Shown: piece after piece, positions 32,253 to 45,143 of the stretch
Layout: each line of letters begins with the position of its first letter
Position numbering within the stretch: position 1 is the first letter of the stretch
NCBI RefSeq assembly: GCF_963676685.1
Contig: NC_092346.1
Span: 93,981,917-94,045,916 of the forward strand
Length of the DNA stretch: 64,000 nucleotides
Direction: 5' to 3'
Source of the DNA: Mytilus edulis
Taxonomy: Eukaryota > Mollusca > Bivalvia > Mytilida > Mytilidae
Made by a program: the position numbers and the translations under genes
The notes under the pieces: generated by a model
The model's database searches: none
Seen by the model: the letters and a program-made list of their open reading frames with translations, nothing else
What the model was told of the DNA's origin: nothing

Positions 32253-33302
32253 TTATTTAACGAGTATCGCTCTGTGATGCAAAATGCAACAGAAAGTAAC
32301 AGAATCTGTCGATTTTGGTAGTGTACAATCCAACATTTTCAATTTCCTAGATCGTCCCTTTAACTGACCTATGGATCTTTCTACTACCGGTCGGGTGGAA
32401 CTTTGAACAAAATTGTACCGCTGCTGTTCCCTGGTTAAAGTACCAAAGTCTTCAAATGGTGTCATCAGATTTTGAAAAGAGGGTTTGGCCGGTATGCTGC
32501 ATCCCCAAGCAAAATGAAACCTCTCAGGCTCAGGCAAGATGGTTCTATTTATAATCCTCTTCCACATTTTAGAATTTCGGAAAACACGAGCATCATGAAC
32601 AGATCCCGGCCATCCAGTATTAACAGGAATACAGTTCATCTCATGGTCGAATACTACCTGGGCAACAATACTATGTAATCCTTTTCTGTTAATATCGCTC
32701 ACAACAAAACGACCTGCAGTTGACATATAACACTCTGTATTTGCATAATACCACAAAATTAATATTTGTTTCTCTAATGTTAGTTTTGGTCTACCTCCTT
32801 TATATTCTCGTCGGTCTACCTTTCCAGCAAGGTGGCCTACAATTCTGTGAAAAGTACCTACAAAGCAATATATCCTGTAGAGTTGAATAAAAAATATGGA
32901 TATTTTTCACAATAGTCAAAAGTAGATACGGTTAAAAGTTAGCCTGAGATGCCAAAAAAAATCTACCCACTGCTATCACGTTAAAAACTGGACAATTTGA
33001 ACAAAAATTTCCAAAAATATCAAATGTTATGAAATAATAATTTTTTTGAATATTTTGAAATGAATACGTACCCCTTGATAGCCTGAAATTTCTTCGAAAT
33101 TCCTGATACTAGTAGTCATAACTTAAAACAATGTCAACAAATGATCCATTTTTAGGTATTGTCCGCCTCTCTATCATTGAAGTAGCTGTTTTTAATAAAA
33201 GAGATTCATCATCACTGTCTCCAGATGTTTCATCAGATGAAGATGATAACTGTCAATAAAGTTATCTTTGTATAGGAGAGATAAACGGGCGATATTAGCC
33301 AT
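32253..33302 (-). pseudogene. PIF/Harbinger transposase (DDE_4 type), decayed
   Basis: The main exon runs from about 32870, after acceptor TTTGTAG, to the stop at 32253. It reads FHRIVGHLAGKV, GGRPKLTLEKQILILWYYAN, NRKGLHSIVAQVVFDHE, PGSVHDARVFRNS, then RPVVERSIGQLKGR. The last two motifs are the second acidic catalytic residue (D) and the catalytic E of DDE_4 transposases. An upstream exon near 33070-33302 encodes an acidic S/D/E stretch and IPKNGSFVDIVLSYDY-stop-YQEFRRNF..RLSRG before donor GTACGT. Damage includes an in-frame TAG near 33107, a frame change near 33240, and an apparent internal deletion between RFVVSD and INRKG that removed the region normally holding the first catalytic D. 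The segment normally reading GD.AYP is also changed (WGCSIPAKP). The copy is inactive. Confidence 0.85.
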
Positions 33303-34250
33303 TTTCCGCGGAATAAATCTGTTTACCAACACCATGTGTTTGCATTCTTGAAAGTTCAAAACAGGGTCAGAAAACACTGATTCAACGTATTTGTTTCTAC
33401 TTTTGTACCGTTTAACAAACGATAACAAACGCCACACAACGTTCAACCAATTTTAGTAAGAAAGAAGTGCACTCTTTATTTGCTATCAGAGAAAAAAAAG
33501 ATATAAAAAAGACTACCCCAGTTTGTTCCCAAATTTAGGAAACAGTAGATTAAAAACAAACAGTTTGTTGTTAACTTTTGTGCACGATTTACAGTCAGGA
33601 CATTTGGAGGATGTATATTGTAAGGAGATTCGTATTTTGAAAGATTGATATATTTATATTCATCCAATGCAAGCATATGCCTACATGATACAAGATAGAC
33701 TTCACTACAGATATATTTGTGATAGTCATATAAAACATATGTTACGATGCAAAATAAAATAAGATCATCAAAGGTTGTCTCTCTTTTCTGGTTACTGAAA
33801 TGAAATGTATGACCCGTTATTGCCAGTGTTACAGTGCTAATTGAAATCCAGAACGCTGCCGTTTACTTGGATAAAAATACAGTCCGCTTATTCTGATACA
33901 TTCTAGTCAAATCGGATATTAGAACTCATAATTGATTGATGTATATATGCTGTACAAAAATATCACAATTTAGATTTGGAATCCATATTTTTTCACTGTG
34001 CTTAATAAGTGGGAATAAGAAGCAGTATAATTATAACAAATATCCTATTCAGACAGCGGAAAGTATATTTCATGCCAACACATGGGTCTTCAATACGGCG
34101 AGGAAAGCCCGCATCCGGAGTTGGTCTTCAGCTGACCCCTTAATAAAATGTACTAGTTTAGTGCAAAAGGACGTCACACTAAACTCAAACACATATTAAC
34201 ACACACTCTTCTTTGTGTTCAGATTGTGACACAGTGATGACTGTTGTAAC
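33303..34250. other. Gene-free stretch right of the Harbinger remnant
   Basis: The minus frames at 33303-33446 and 33476-33676 have no domain. The right end of the Harbinger element should lie here, but I could not identify terminal repeats. Confidence 0.35.
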
Positions 34251-34252
34251 CA

Positions 34253-34545
34253 TATTTTGACTATTTTACCTATTATGTCTGTTTTGTTCACGCATCGTTG
34301 TAAATATAACGGAATTTGATGCGACTGTCATACAAGTGAGAGGTTTAGCGCTTTAAAACAAGGTTCAATCCACCATTTTCTACATTTGAAAATGCCTGTA
34401 CCAAGTTAGGAATATGACAGCTGTTGTCCATTCGTTTGATGTGTTTTATCCTTTGAGTTTGCCATTTGATTAGGGACTTTCCGTTTTGAATTTTCCTCGG
34501 AGTTCAGTATTATTGTGATTTTACTTTTTTCAATATCTAAAAAAT
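34253..34545 (+). repeat. Dispersed repeat with 'TTGATGCGACTGTCATACAAG'
   Basis: The blocks TTACCTATTATGTCTGTTTT, GATGCGACTGTCATACAAGT, CAATCCACCATTTTCTACAT, TACCAAGTTAGGAATATGAC, GCCATTTGATTAGGGACTTT and TTTTCCTCGGAGTTCAGTAT recur in the same order at 52450-52745 and partly at 61695-61965 and 41660-41715. Confidence 0.8.
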
Positions 34546-34587
34546 GAAACATAAAAAAGTTATCATTTCAAAAAGGCATTATTATAC

Positions 34588-34870
34588 TTATGCATCATGT
34601 TTCTTTTTGGGTTCCAGTATTGTCAAAAGGAATGTTGAAGATTGGCTAATTAAGGGAACTATTTGACCTTTCACAGTGTAGGAACTTCTTGATTTTCCTC
34701 TTAGCATGTCAATTTTGTAGTCTTGCCTCCATGAAATGAATTGAAAATGTGTTGCTAAAATGTGATTGTTGATATCTTTGATATACAGATCATCTGGTTT
34801 GCCTTTGACATGAGATAACAAAAAATTGTGTAGGTTCCAATGCCTCAGGCAAAGATGATATTAGAAGAAA
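34588..34870 (-). pseudogene. Unrecognised coding-like remnant
   Basis: An open frame without an ATG near its beginning ends at a TAA at 34588. It reads with balanced residues: HVKGKPDDLYIKDINNHILA, then HFQFISWRQDYKIDMLRGKS.., and ends LTILEPKKKHDA. An upstream stretch in another frame (SSLPEALEPTQFFV) hints at an old frameshift. It looks more protein-like than nearby frames, but I recognise no family. It may be the last exon of a host gene or the tail of a mobile-element gene. Confidence 0.25.
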
Positions 34871-37800
34871 TTTACTATCATTTTAGGTCCTTTTTGGTCA
34901 TATCGCTCTTAACGTGTTTTGACACATATACATCCTTTGCTTTTGAGCGTTCGATTTCCCGATGAAGGTAAATCCTGAAAAGCGCTTCACATGCATAAAT
35001 TGTATAGCGTGCTTTTTTCGTTGTTTCTTTTCTTTTCTGAATTACGTACGAAAATTCAGTATGCTAAACGTTTGGAGAAACAACAGTTTTATGTTTTCTC
35101 AGCTACAAAATGTATCCGTATAATCTATGTTTATATATAATATTTGATTTGTTGTATTTGTTTTTCTTCTGTTGACAATAACTCCTATGTAGTGCATTCA
35201 TTGGTGTTCTTGCTTAAGCATAAAAAAACCCAAACAAACAACCATCTCAAATAAATAATAATAGTTAGTCTATGTTGGTTCAATTGCCGTTTTTGGCAAA
35301 CAAAAAATGTTTTATAGATAAATGAGGTTAAACTTTACTTGATCATTTTTTCGGAGTGTTCATATCAGATAACAAGGATAGGATAAAGAAAAGTGCAATA
35401 CAAACAGTGTCTCCAATTGCATATAACATTTCTGCAAGTTTCTACTGACCGTCGTTTTGTTTAGTGCATTATAGTATATTAGATTAACTCATTTATCGAT
35501 TTTTCTGAGACATATAGTAATTAGTCTGTCTCATTGTTAGGCAAATTTTACAAATAACAATAACGTTTAAAGATTTTCCTATTAAGAAGTCTAAAATTAC
35601 AACATCCAATACCGAAAAACACATCAAAGGAATGCGCAATACATCATTAGGTGTACTAATTTCTAGTTTTCTACAAATTTAATACTACTGCAAAGTCTCA
35701 TATTCCATAATATACTACAACATAAGTATACATTTGAACAGCTATATTTAACTTGATGGGATATAAAAGAAAAGAAATTCTTTATGTTCACTTCATTTAG
35801 AAAAAAAAAGTTAAAAGAAGCACTAACATAACATGTCTCGTCAGTGATGCCCGTGCATGGCTAAAATATTTCTAAGTTGCATTCAAAAGTAGTGAGCGAT
35901 CTTCCTAAAAAAAACTAAAGACGTCAACCAACGTTAACAAAACTTATCGACCAGCATGTAAACATTTCTTTCTTACCAGAAGCAACTGTCCTACCCGAAA
36001 CTACACACACAAAGCTGATCATTAAATTTTCCAGCAAGAATATGGTACTAAGTCTCAGCATTCAATCAATCAATGTACTGAAATTTGCGTTTCGAGCACA
36101 AATTTGAACTCTTTGAGTATTGAGTAAAGTTTTATAAACGAGAGCCCGTTATCATATTTCGCCCGAGTTTGTGACAGCCTTGACCCGAACATGCCGCCAC
36201 AAGCACATGCTGCCTTACCTATGAATGCAAGGCACCATAAGCTACTATTTTCCTAGATCTCGGAACAATAATCAGCAACCTAATAGGGCTTATCTGCAGA
36301 GAATCCATTCGTACCCTACTCAACACTTGAAATTCAAGGAAAACCTAAAATAATAACCAAATACCAACCTGATATTAAATATTTCTCCTATACGTAAAGA
36401 GTTTTTTTAATTAACCAATTTAAACGACCGTGCTGCATTCTAGTTTCAGATGAGTAAAGAGTACCCCCCCCCCCCCAAAAAAAAAAAAAAAAACAAAAAA
36501 AAACACTACATGCTTCTTGCGTAATAAGCACTTTTCTAAACTTAATTTGTTGACCGTTAAGACCAATCTGGATAAAGATGATGACTACATATATTTTCTA
36601 TATGTCGTACCCACAGTTCCACCCTCAATTAGATAGATATCGACATGACTGAATTCGATTCGGAATCAACATTTTACTTGTCTGGAAGAAAACGACTGAT
36701 TCCATTGTTGGAGTAGGAACAGACACCCGATCTTATCCAACGTTTGGTGGAGTTCACATTACTTCTGTGTTTTGGTTTGTTTGTCATTTGACTTTATTTC
36801 GTCGGCAGTGGAAGATTTTTTCGACTACTAGTATTTCAACTTGTTCGACTATTTGGTTTCAGATCATTCATAGCAATGGAACTGTACCTGTTGCTGTCTT
36901 TACTAAAATGTAAAAAATTAAGAGCTTGCAGTTATTTTCTTTGTTTTGACGATACACATGTGCAGTTTCCATCCTTAAAGAATCATACCAAACAGTAGCA
37001 GAAATAATTAACAGCAAATAGCTCAATAGCTACAACCGTTTTTGCTGTCTGAACGATATATTATTTCTTAATTAGTTTGCCTGTGGATATCTTTTCCAGC
37101 TTTTACAAGCATAAATAAAATAAGCATCACACAGACTGTTTATTTTCTTTATATATCTTTGAAGTTCAAAATGTTAATGTCGTCATGTTTACTTTGTAGG
37201 CATTCTGGACGATTTAAATCAGAGATCCAAACGATAATGGTATGCCTAAGAGCGAATATTTTAATTATTGTGAAAATATATATATGGTTCAGACATGTTA
37301 ATGGATTAAACGGCATAACACAAGAGGATGATTCCCAATTGTTATCATTTAGTCAAACATTTGTTGTTTTAGAGGTGCATTTTTGGGCATTAAATCTTTA
37401 TTAGTACATTGAGTCAAACAAATACAATTTTTTATTGGAATAATTTCCATTTCAAAACTATACGTGATATATGAAAGAATTAACCGAATTTATGTATGAT
37501 GGTAGATATATGGAGTGCAAAAAAAAAGAAATACTCATTTTATGCGACTACAAAATACCTTGTCAAATCAAGCACACATATATCAATTGATTGAACACTT
37601 CAGTAGGAATAGAGACATCTCTTAAGAACTTTTTTCACTCATGCCACATATTATTGTGACTTTCTGTAGTCAAGAACCTTGTCGTTTATTGTCTCAATGT
37701 CATGATATATCCTTTTTTTAATTACTTTTAGAATGTGCTACCGACGACAAATCCTTGATAAGTTTATTTTATTCAAACAATGTAGTTCGTGGTTCCCAAC

Positions 37801-39370
37801 TTCACATGTATTGTCTTTTCTAGTGTGGTTCCAAGCATCGCATGTATTGTCTTCTCTCGAAATTTGAAGTGTTTCCGATGAAGTCAAGATAAATAAGGAA
37901 GCCCTTCGGTCGCACGCAATTGTTAAACGTTCAATTCTTATAAGAAAATCTCCATCATGTTAAGTGAATTATAAAATTCCAAGGTCAAACACATCTATTT
38001 TTATAAAGAAAAATGAATTATATCGTTTTGCAAATAAACTTCATCAGTTTCCATATATAGGAGATGATTACCAATTTTAGTATTTTTACCTTGTACGCTT
38101 AAATATGAAAAAGATAGACCGACACTTTGAACATAAAAAAATATAAGCTGCAAAAGATATACAAACAATCGTGTTATAACAAGATTTGTTCTTCTTCACC
38201 TTAATCATAATTTAATGTAAAGGCATAAACTCGGTTCAGAAAAAACGACAGCATGTTTGCCAAAGGAGTTTTCAAATAAATCAACACATTCAAATATTAT
38301 TACATTGTACTAATTTGATGCAAAAATGCCAAGTGAATGATGAATTAAACCTATAACCTATTGTTACTGGAACCAATTCACCCAAACTCGCGTTCTAACT
38401 TGATCCAAAACTTCTATAGTTTCTTTTATTTACCATTTATAAAATGTACTTATCAAATGGAACATCGTAGATTATTTTTTCATATGAATTAAGTATATTA
38501 TACGCCGGACTTAATAAACACAATTAAATGTCTTTGTCTTTTCCCGTTGCACAGGAAACAGATAATTAGCTTTGTCTGCAGTAATGTTTTGTTGTTTCGG
38601 AATGATTTCAGACTGAAAATTAACTGAGATTCTGCAAATTTGGATAAACTATAATGTGTTTTTGTTTGGATCTGTACTTTTATTTCTTGTGGCTATTTTT
38701 TATTTTAAATTTGGGATAGTTTTACCGCAATAATCGTTAAAAAATTTAACGAGCACAAAACATTTAGAAAAAAACCGCAACACGTCATGATTGTAACATG
38801 CTGCTGCCAAGCAGTCTTATAAATAGATGGACCCTGGGGAATCACCCTATATATCATTCAGATCGTCTTGACATACAAAACAAGATAACAAACGGAGTAA
38901 GGATGGGGGATATTAAATAATTTAAACTAAAGATATTTGAACACTTTTAAATGACAAGAGTGGGTTGATCCGTGGGGATTCTTTCTACATATGATTTTAT
39001 TCATCTTGACATGACAATCGAGAAAGTATGAAGTATGAGTAATTGGGATTTCAATGCATTGATTCAAGGTTGTTTTACGTCAAGTGACAACTTAACCCAC
39101 AGGACGTCAACATGTTAGTTCGAGAATATGAAACCTGCTTTGTTTGTGTAAAAATTTAACCGGATTCTTAAGTACACTAGGTAACAGTTAGCAATCTTTA
39201 TCTGTTTGAGACCAACAAGCCTCCGTACAAAAGGATATAACTAATTTTAAAATTATCAATTTCCCCCACCTTAGTAGCAATATACCAACTTCACCTGCAA
39301 ATGGGATAAACATTTCCCAACTTATTCGGTATTTAAGGGCATGCAGCAACTACTCAGATTTTGTAAATCT
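34871..39370. other. 4.5 kb gene-poor region
   Basis: No convincing exon was seen on either strand. A run of 13 C followed by 17 A lies at 36464-36493. A plus frame at 37159-37404 is not gene-like. At 39060-39115 GGTTGTTTTACGTCAAGTGA, then CAGGACGTCAAC, may be a worn reversed SINE tail. This may be intronic or regulatory DNA, which the sequence alone does not show. Confidence 0.4.
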
Positions 39371-39599
39371 TTACCAGTGTCGGAGCAGAGAGCTGATGAA
39401 CCATGGGTGTGTCAAATAACGTCTCGTCCACATTCTAATAAAGTTCATCAGAAGGTATCAAGACCTTGCTGATGAATATTGCGTATCAACTTCACAAATA
39501 ATACACGATGGTCTTGAAGTATAGATTATTAGTACTGACGTTGTATATCATCTTAAAAACGTGTTATATTGTTCTTTTATTTGTCTTTGTTCTATTATT

Positions 39600-40090
39600 A
39601 AAATTAATTTTACTGTTTGGTCTGTATGTATTATAGTATTGTTTTATTTTTCTATATGAATTTATTTTTACTGCTTAGTCTATCCTTTTGTTGTTATCCA
39701 CTTGACGTGGCTATGTACTTATACATCTCGTCATTGTGTTATTGTTCTATGATAATTTTTGTATTCTTGTCGTTCGTTTTTGCTATTACTAGTATGCTTT
39801 TTCTGTATGCCTTTGTGTGTTTCTTGTTACACTGTACTTACACATCCCGTCATTGTGTTATTGTTCTATGATAATATCTGTATTCTTGCCTTTCTTTTTT
39901 TGGTAATGCCCTCGATCGTCTGTGTACCTGTTTTGTGCATTTTTCTTGCATGTTACGTGGCTCTGAACTTAAACATCTCGTTATATTAAATATCGTGTCA
40001 TGGGAAATGTTTGATTATATATTTCTTCAATTTATAGTGAGTATGATAATAAACCAACGTTGACTGCCGTACCCCTATTTTTGACATTTT
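39600..40090 (+). repeat. Tandem-block repeat with 'CCCGTCATTGTGTTATTGTTCTAT'
   Basis: The block CATC(C/T)CGTCATTGTGTTATTG, then TTCTATGATAAT, recurs at about 39724 and 39844 (120 bp period), with a further truncated copy near 39976. It ends with GTTGACTGCCGTACCCCTAT + TTTTGAC. The same units and end appear at 48808-49208 and 52062-52460. Hydrophobic short frames here are artefacts. Confidence 0.75.
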
Positions 40091-40334
40091 TACATATTAT
40101 GACTGTTTAATTTGTTCACACATCGTTGTAGTTTTAAACATATAGAGTGGATTGGAAAACAAGTTATTGCAACTTTAGTTATATTAATCTCTTTCCAATA
40201 TGTGGGTGCGAGTGCTACCTTATAACGGCATTAGCCTGCTCATTTTCGAAATCTATACAAGGGTGTCTGTTACATGAAATGTATATGGCTCTCTCTTAAC
40301 ACGGGGCAGTCATTTATCGTCCCCTTCCGACGGA

Positions 40335-41285
40335 CTAGCATCGTTTCCTGAAGACCATACTCGAAAAAGGTGACAAGTGAGATCCAAAAAATTCAATCCC
40401 TGAACATTTCTGTCCGAATTTGTAAAAGAGATGTACAGCAAAGTATATAATGCATAAGTATATCCGTATTATATAAGTTACACAAGGAGCATTTGCTCCT
40501 AATTTCACAAGCGTCATAAATTTTGAATTTACAGATCGATAATTTACCGCTAGTCGTAACAAACAATGCTCCGTCAAACATGTATGTATTTTATACATGT
40601 AGTACCGCTTAAGTTCTGGTCGCCGTTCAACTGAGTGTTTCAATTTGTTTTCTTCGTATATGTCTAAAGTCTGTTTTACAAATTTGCTCCACAGTAGTTT
40701 GTTCTGGAAATTTGTTTTCAGCCATAAAGTTTTCAACAAAAACATCAAATTCATATGTCATCAAAATTTTGATATAATCATAAGTCAATGATATTTGACT
40801 GGACTCACCGGTTAATATTTATCTCAAACGAAAATTAAACATCCGTTTATGTATTGTTGTCGATTGTGCACGACACAATCTCCCGAAAAACAAAAGTTTC
40901 ATTTTATCAGTATTTCCTTCGACAGACCACAAACCAACATTACTAATACAAGAGTTAGTCGGACTTCACGGTAGGGTAGCTGACCCCAAGTTTCACATAC
41001 ATAAAGTGCAGTTGTAAGGATAACTCTTATCCATATCAAGTTATTTGTTAAGGCACTCATCCCTGGTAGATTAACACGAACAGTATATAGTGTGTGAAGT
41101 TTCTGTTTTAATTTTTTACTGGATTTATCTGATATATGGAAAGTTTTTCCATCTGAGTTAATAAGTGTTCCAGCGTAAGTACATATACGTTTTCTTTCGA
41201 GTAAAATATTACCTAGGTTAAGACATGCTGCAGAGTCATTATTGTTGCGAGTCTTTCTTGGTGGTGTAAAAGTGTGACACAACAT
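40335..41285 (-). pseudogene. Non-LTR retrotransposon, reverse transcriptase C-terminal fragment
   Basis: Two frames on the minus strand fit the end of a LINE ORF2. The first (40899-41285) reads RKRICTYAGTLINSDGKTF, SSKKLKQKLHTLY, LTNNLIWIRVILTTALYVCE and TWGQLPYREV; this is the region after the catalytic domain with the typical 'A-L-Y-x-C-E-x-W' segment. The second (40335-40754) continues with WSKFVKQTLDIYEENKL and RRPELKRYYMYKI. A gap and frame change separate them (about 40755-40898). The catalytic core and endonuclease are missing, as expected for a 5'-truncated copy. Confidence 0.7.
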
Positions 41286-44080
41286 AGAACTTTTTGATTA
41301 CCAATAAATATGCAGAAAAGAAACTTTTGGTTAAAGAGAAATAGACCATTTTGAGCCAAAATTTACTGGTTTATGAGTTTGCATTACAAATTGAGGATTA
41401 TTGCGCCTCAATGTATACTAATTTAATATTTCCAGGGGTTATTTTTGGAGTACCTCTGTTCAAAGGTTAGTTTTTTTTCTTGAGAAGGCTTTAACGGTAT
41501 GTTGAAAATTGGCTTGAAGACAGCTAATATATGTACAATTCAGGATATACCTGGTTTGTTTGCAGTTAAACTTAAGGTACAATAATTAGAAAGCTTTGAA
41601 AATTGCAAAATCTGGTTGAAAATATAGGGATTCTTAATTGGTGGTCTGACACATTGGGCTTTTGATTTTGAATTTTCCTCGGAGTGCAGTATTTTTGTGA
41701 TTTCACGACACGATTATACATCGGTCCACAAAACCGAAATACACTAAGTACAAATCGGAGAGTACTCACAGCTACTGACATTAAGTTCAAATCCAATAAC
41801 AATTTATGAAAAATCATACCTCTATTAAAGACTAAAATTTAAATCAGTACACATCAAACATCCCTTGAAAAAGTGTAAAAGAAGTCCTCAACAGTCAGAG
41901 AAAAACATGACCTTGTGCAATGCAAAGATACAGGTACATCACGTGATACATTGTATGTCTTACATTGTTTCCAACATGAAAACCATTGAAAAGAAAGGAG
42001 TTCATTACATAATATATAAATAAAGCCGCGGTTGACAATGTTTTCTAGGGTCACCAATCTACTCAATCACCCTCTCAGCTATGTGTTATTTGATTTATTA
42101 TACTGAATGTCCTATCATTATTGTCTTTTACAGATATTTTATTTAAAAGTATTTTCTAGGTACGTCACGTTCATAACAACGTTACGGGTATTAGAACGAT
42201 AAACAGTAGTGAAGCAAGATGTTTTATTATTTTATTTTGACTGTCAAATAATAGAATATGAGCTAAAATGTAGCACTTAGACATTGTCTTTAATAACTTG
42301 ATGTAAATTCAATTCATTGTCCTTTAAATTATCGATTTTGATTGGTCTTGACGAGAGGGTGACATTCAAAATAATTGTCACCCTCACAGCCATGTGATAG
42401 AGTAAATTAACACCCTCGTATCAGCCAATCAAAATATGACATTTTAACGTGAAGTATAATAAATGAAATAACTATATTTTTTTTCAACCATAAGAAATTG
42501 AACATCAACATCATGATTTAAAAATTCTTTTAGTGAACTAGACATTATTGTTACTTTTAGCAGGCGTTATGAGTTTTGCTCAGCATTGTTATAGGTTTCC
42601 TCTAAAATAAGTGGTAATTCTATATTTTATATCTATAGTAAAGGGTTAATTGCTTTTACTGTTTTTGTATGTTTGATCTATCATAAAGTTTTTTTTCAGT
42701 TTAATTGGTCATTATCATTCCACTGCTGTAGAAACATCCTGGTAGTTATTGAGCTATTGTTGATTTCTCTACGTCTTGATTTATAAACTTGCGGTTGTTT
42801 AGTCTGTGAAAATGGGTGTGTAAGCACTAATGTTTTGTTTTGTATCCATATATTGATCTTTAGATCTTCTTTAAAAGAATAAGTTGGTGGGCTGCTGTTT
42901 TTATGGACATACCTAATAACCCACTTCTTATTATTGAATGGTCAAATTCAAGAATTTCACATGATCCATAAAGGATGTACACCTCTGAGGAGCAAAAAAT
43001 GTCTTGATTTTTGTTGGATTTCACAGAGTTGAGTTTGATATAATATTTTTAAAATTCATTGATAATTTCCACTTGTATCACATGTTTTGGAAATAATTCC
43101 AGAACAACATGAACAAGATTTCAACGATACTGAAACGTCAGAAGAAAACATCCTTAAATCAAACTGCTTTTCAGGTAAAACATTACATTTAAAGAAAATT
43201 CACTATCATTTATAAATATGTTATATTTCTTATGTAACAAAAATGAATCGATTTACATTTTAAAGACTGGAAATACAACTTTAGCTACCCGTATAACTTT
43301 CATATTGTTTTTTTTTGTCCTTTTTATTTATTTTTGAAAAGTCTAGCAAAATCACTGTTTTAGGGTAAATCACTTAAACTATCTATAATCGTTTAAACTT
43401 ATTCAAAAATAATATACGCTGTTTTAGAAATAAAGTGTAACTGTGGTGTGGGAAGACATATATAGACTTCATTGTGAAATGGAAAACTGGCCGTACGAAT
43501 ATGGTTTTGTACTATTTAATTGACATACATTTTGTTCTTATAATAACCAGTATTTCCATTTTTGGGGTGAAATATTCAACCTAAATCAGAATGATTTCCT
43601 TATGACGTAATTGTATCAGTATATATATAATATATATTTATATTTAGAGTTATATCATCGTTAATAATGTTTTCTCTTATATATTTGGTATAAATAATTG
43701 GAGGAAGTTTTAAATTACTTCTTTTGATGTTTTTTTACAAGGGATTGCAATGGTTAAAATTAATTAAGGGCATAGAAGCTGCAGTATGGGAGACACATTC
43801 AAAGAGAAAACTAACGGCCTAATTCATGTACACAAAATGAACGAAAAACGACTGAATCTGTTTCTTAGATACTATAAGCGATTTTTCAAGTATATTTGAT
43901 GCGTGGAATAATATTAAAGTGTATATGTCTCTCTGGCAGGGTTTTTCTGACCTTGACCTCATAATCATAGTTCATTGGTCGATTTAAAGTTTTAAGTTTT
44001 GGTCTGTTTTTATGAAATTCGAACAGCGGTATTCTACTGTTGCCTTTATTTAGTAAACTATAATCAATATGTAAACTATA
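41286..44080. other. Gene-free region with a hairpin and repeat fragments
   Basis: It holds a short piece of the 'CGGAGTGCAGTATTTTTGTG' dispersed repeat (about 41660-41715) and the inverted repeat at 42333-42442. A fragment at 43775-43855 (GAAAACTAACGGCCTAATTC, AACGAAAAACGACTGAATCT) comes from the dispersed mussel repeat. Minus frames at 41572-41817 and 41854-42066 are not gene-like. Confidence 0.45.
42333..42442. repeat. Inverted-repeat (hairpin) element
   Basis: CGATTTTGATTGGTCTTGAC plus GAGAGGGTGA at the left pairs imperfectly with CACCCTCGTATCAGCCAATC + AAAATATGA at the right. A further internal pair is GTCACCCTC / GAGGGTGAC. It is short, non-coding and MITE-like. Confidence 0.6.
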
Positions 44081-44086
44081 TTCTGT

Positions 44087-45143
44087 GTGTGTAATGGTTG
44101 TATGGTTGAAAAGATGGCGTCCGATGTGAATGGACGTACATGTATGACGACAGGTGTTGAATTGTCTGATACAAGTATTATTTCTGATGTAGGAGCTGAT
44201 AAAAGTGGTAACGTAGATTCCTTATACAATATGAATGACACTTTCAAGCAATACTCCCCACAGAATAGTCAAATAGTGCATATATTAACAGAAATCGGCA
44301 CCCCTGTCCGCCAAAATGTAAACATTGATGACTCCATTGTTGATAGCCAAGATTTTCAAGACTGTATAGTCAAGGGACACATTTTATGCCTAACCAAGAT
44401 TTTATTGCAAAGTTAGATCTTGAATTGATAGATCTTCCTAGAGACTCATATATCGTAAAATTAATTGAATTAACGAATGATTCTGATGATACTATTACAT
44501 GGTATAGGAGTATGTTGACCAGTCGAGCCAAGTCAATACAGGGGTGTCCGTTAGGGAAATTAATCACGAGGAAAAGTACAAACAGAGGTTCATCCTCACA
44601 AAAGTATGCAAAAGACTGTTACTTATTACAACAGTTTATTTCTGGCGACCCGTCTAGCATTGATGAAGTTTTTCGTAAGGACGAGCCTAAATCTGTTAGC
44701 GAACCTAATATATTACCACTGAATTGCCATCTTATCGAATTAAGAACAACTCTTCATATGACTATTGATAGGTTAAACGAAGTTGAAAAAATTCTTTTTT
44801 AATCACTAAATAACTAACTGAAATACCAAATACAACAAGAAGTATATGTGATATATGTACAAGGAATTTTAAAGATGTTTATGTACACGCTTGTTGCAAT
44901 TGTCCAAGTACTAATGCACAGCGAGAAGTCTGGTGGGACATTTTAAGTGACAATTTTCCAGTGCAGCTTTACTGTGAATTAAACATGTATGACGACGAAA
45001 TCCTGTTTCAAATGTTACTCGGTCGAAAACCACTGACAATTTTTTCAAGCATAGATGAATCGGTTCAATTTCTCAAGCTGTGTCATGCACATGTTATTCA
45101 GTGTGTAGCAGAATATAGTCGATCTCTTAGACAGTGCTATTAG
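44087..45143 (+). pseudogene. Internally deleted non-LTR retrotransposon (ORF1 head joined to ORF2 tail)
   Basis: The first part, 44087-44416 and then 44386-44802 in another frame, reads as an acidic N-terminal region followed by YAKDCYLLQQFISGD and a start of coiled coil (LIELRTTLHMTIDRLNEVEK) before a stop. I take this as ORF1. Only about ten bases later a new frame (44815-45143) begins that fits the end of an ORF2. It has a zinc-knuckle-like CDICTRNFKDVYVHACCNC and then WWDILSDNFPVQLYCELN..YDDE..MLLGRKP and SRSLRQCY before a stop. Endonuclease and reverse transcriptase are absent, so the middle seems deleted. The 3' region ends ATTAAAGATATGAATGAATG + AATG.., a short-repeat tail typical of LINEs. 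The family is uncertain. Confidence 0.55.

Noticed and set aside
37159-37404. 81-codon plus-strand frame in the gene-poor region
   Set aside because: No domain, no splice support, no repeat of the reading elsewhere; a chance frame is the simplest explanation.
39617-39989. Hydrophobic plus-strand frames resembling membrane proteins
   Set aside because: They lie in T-rich tandem repeat blocks that recur at 48808 and 52062 with different frames.
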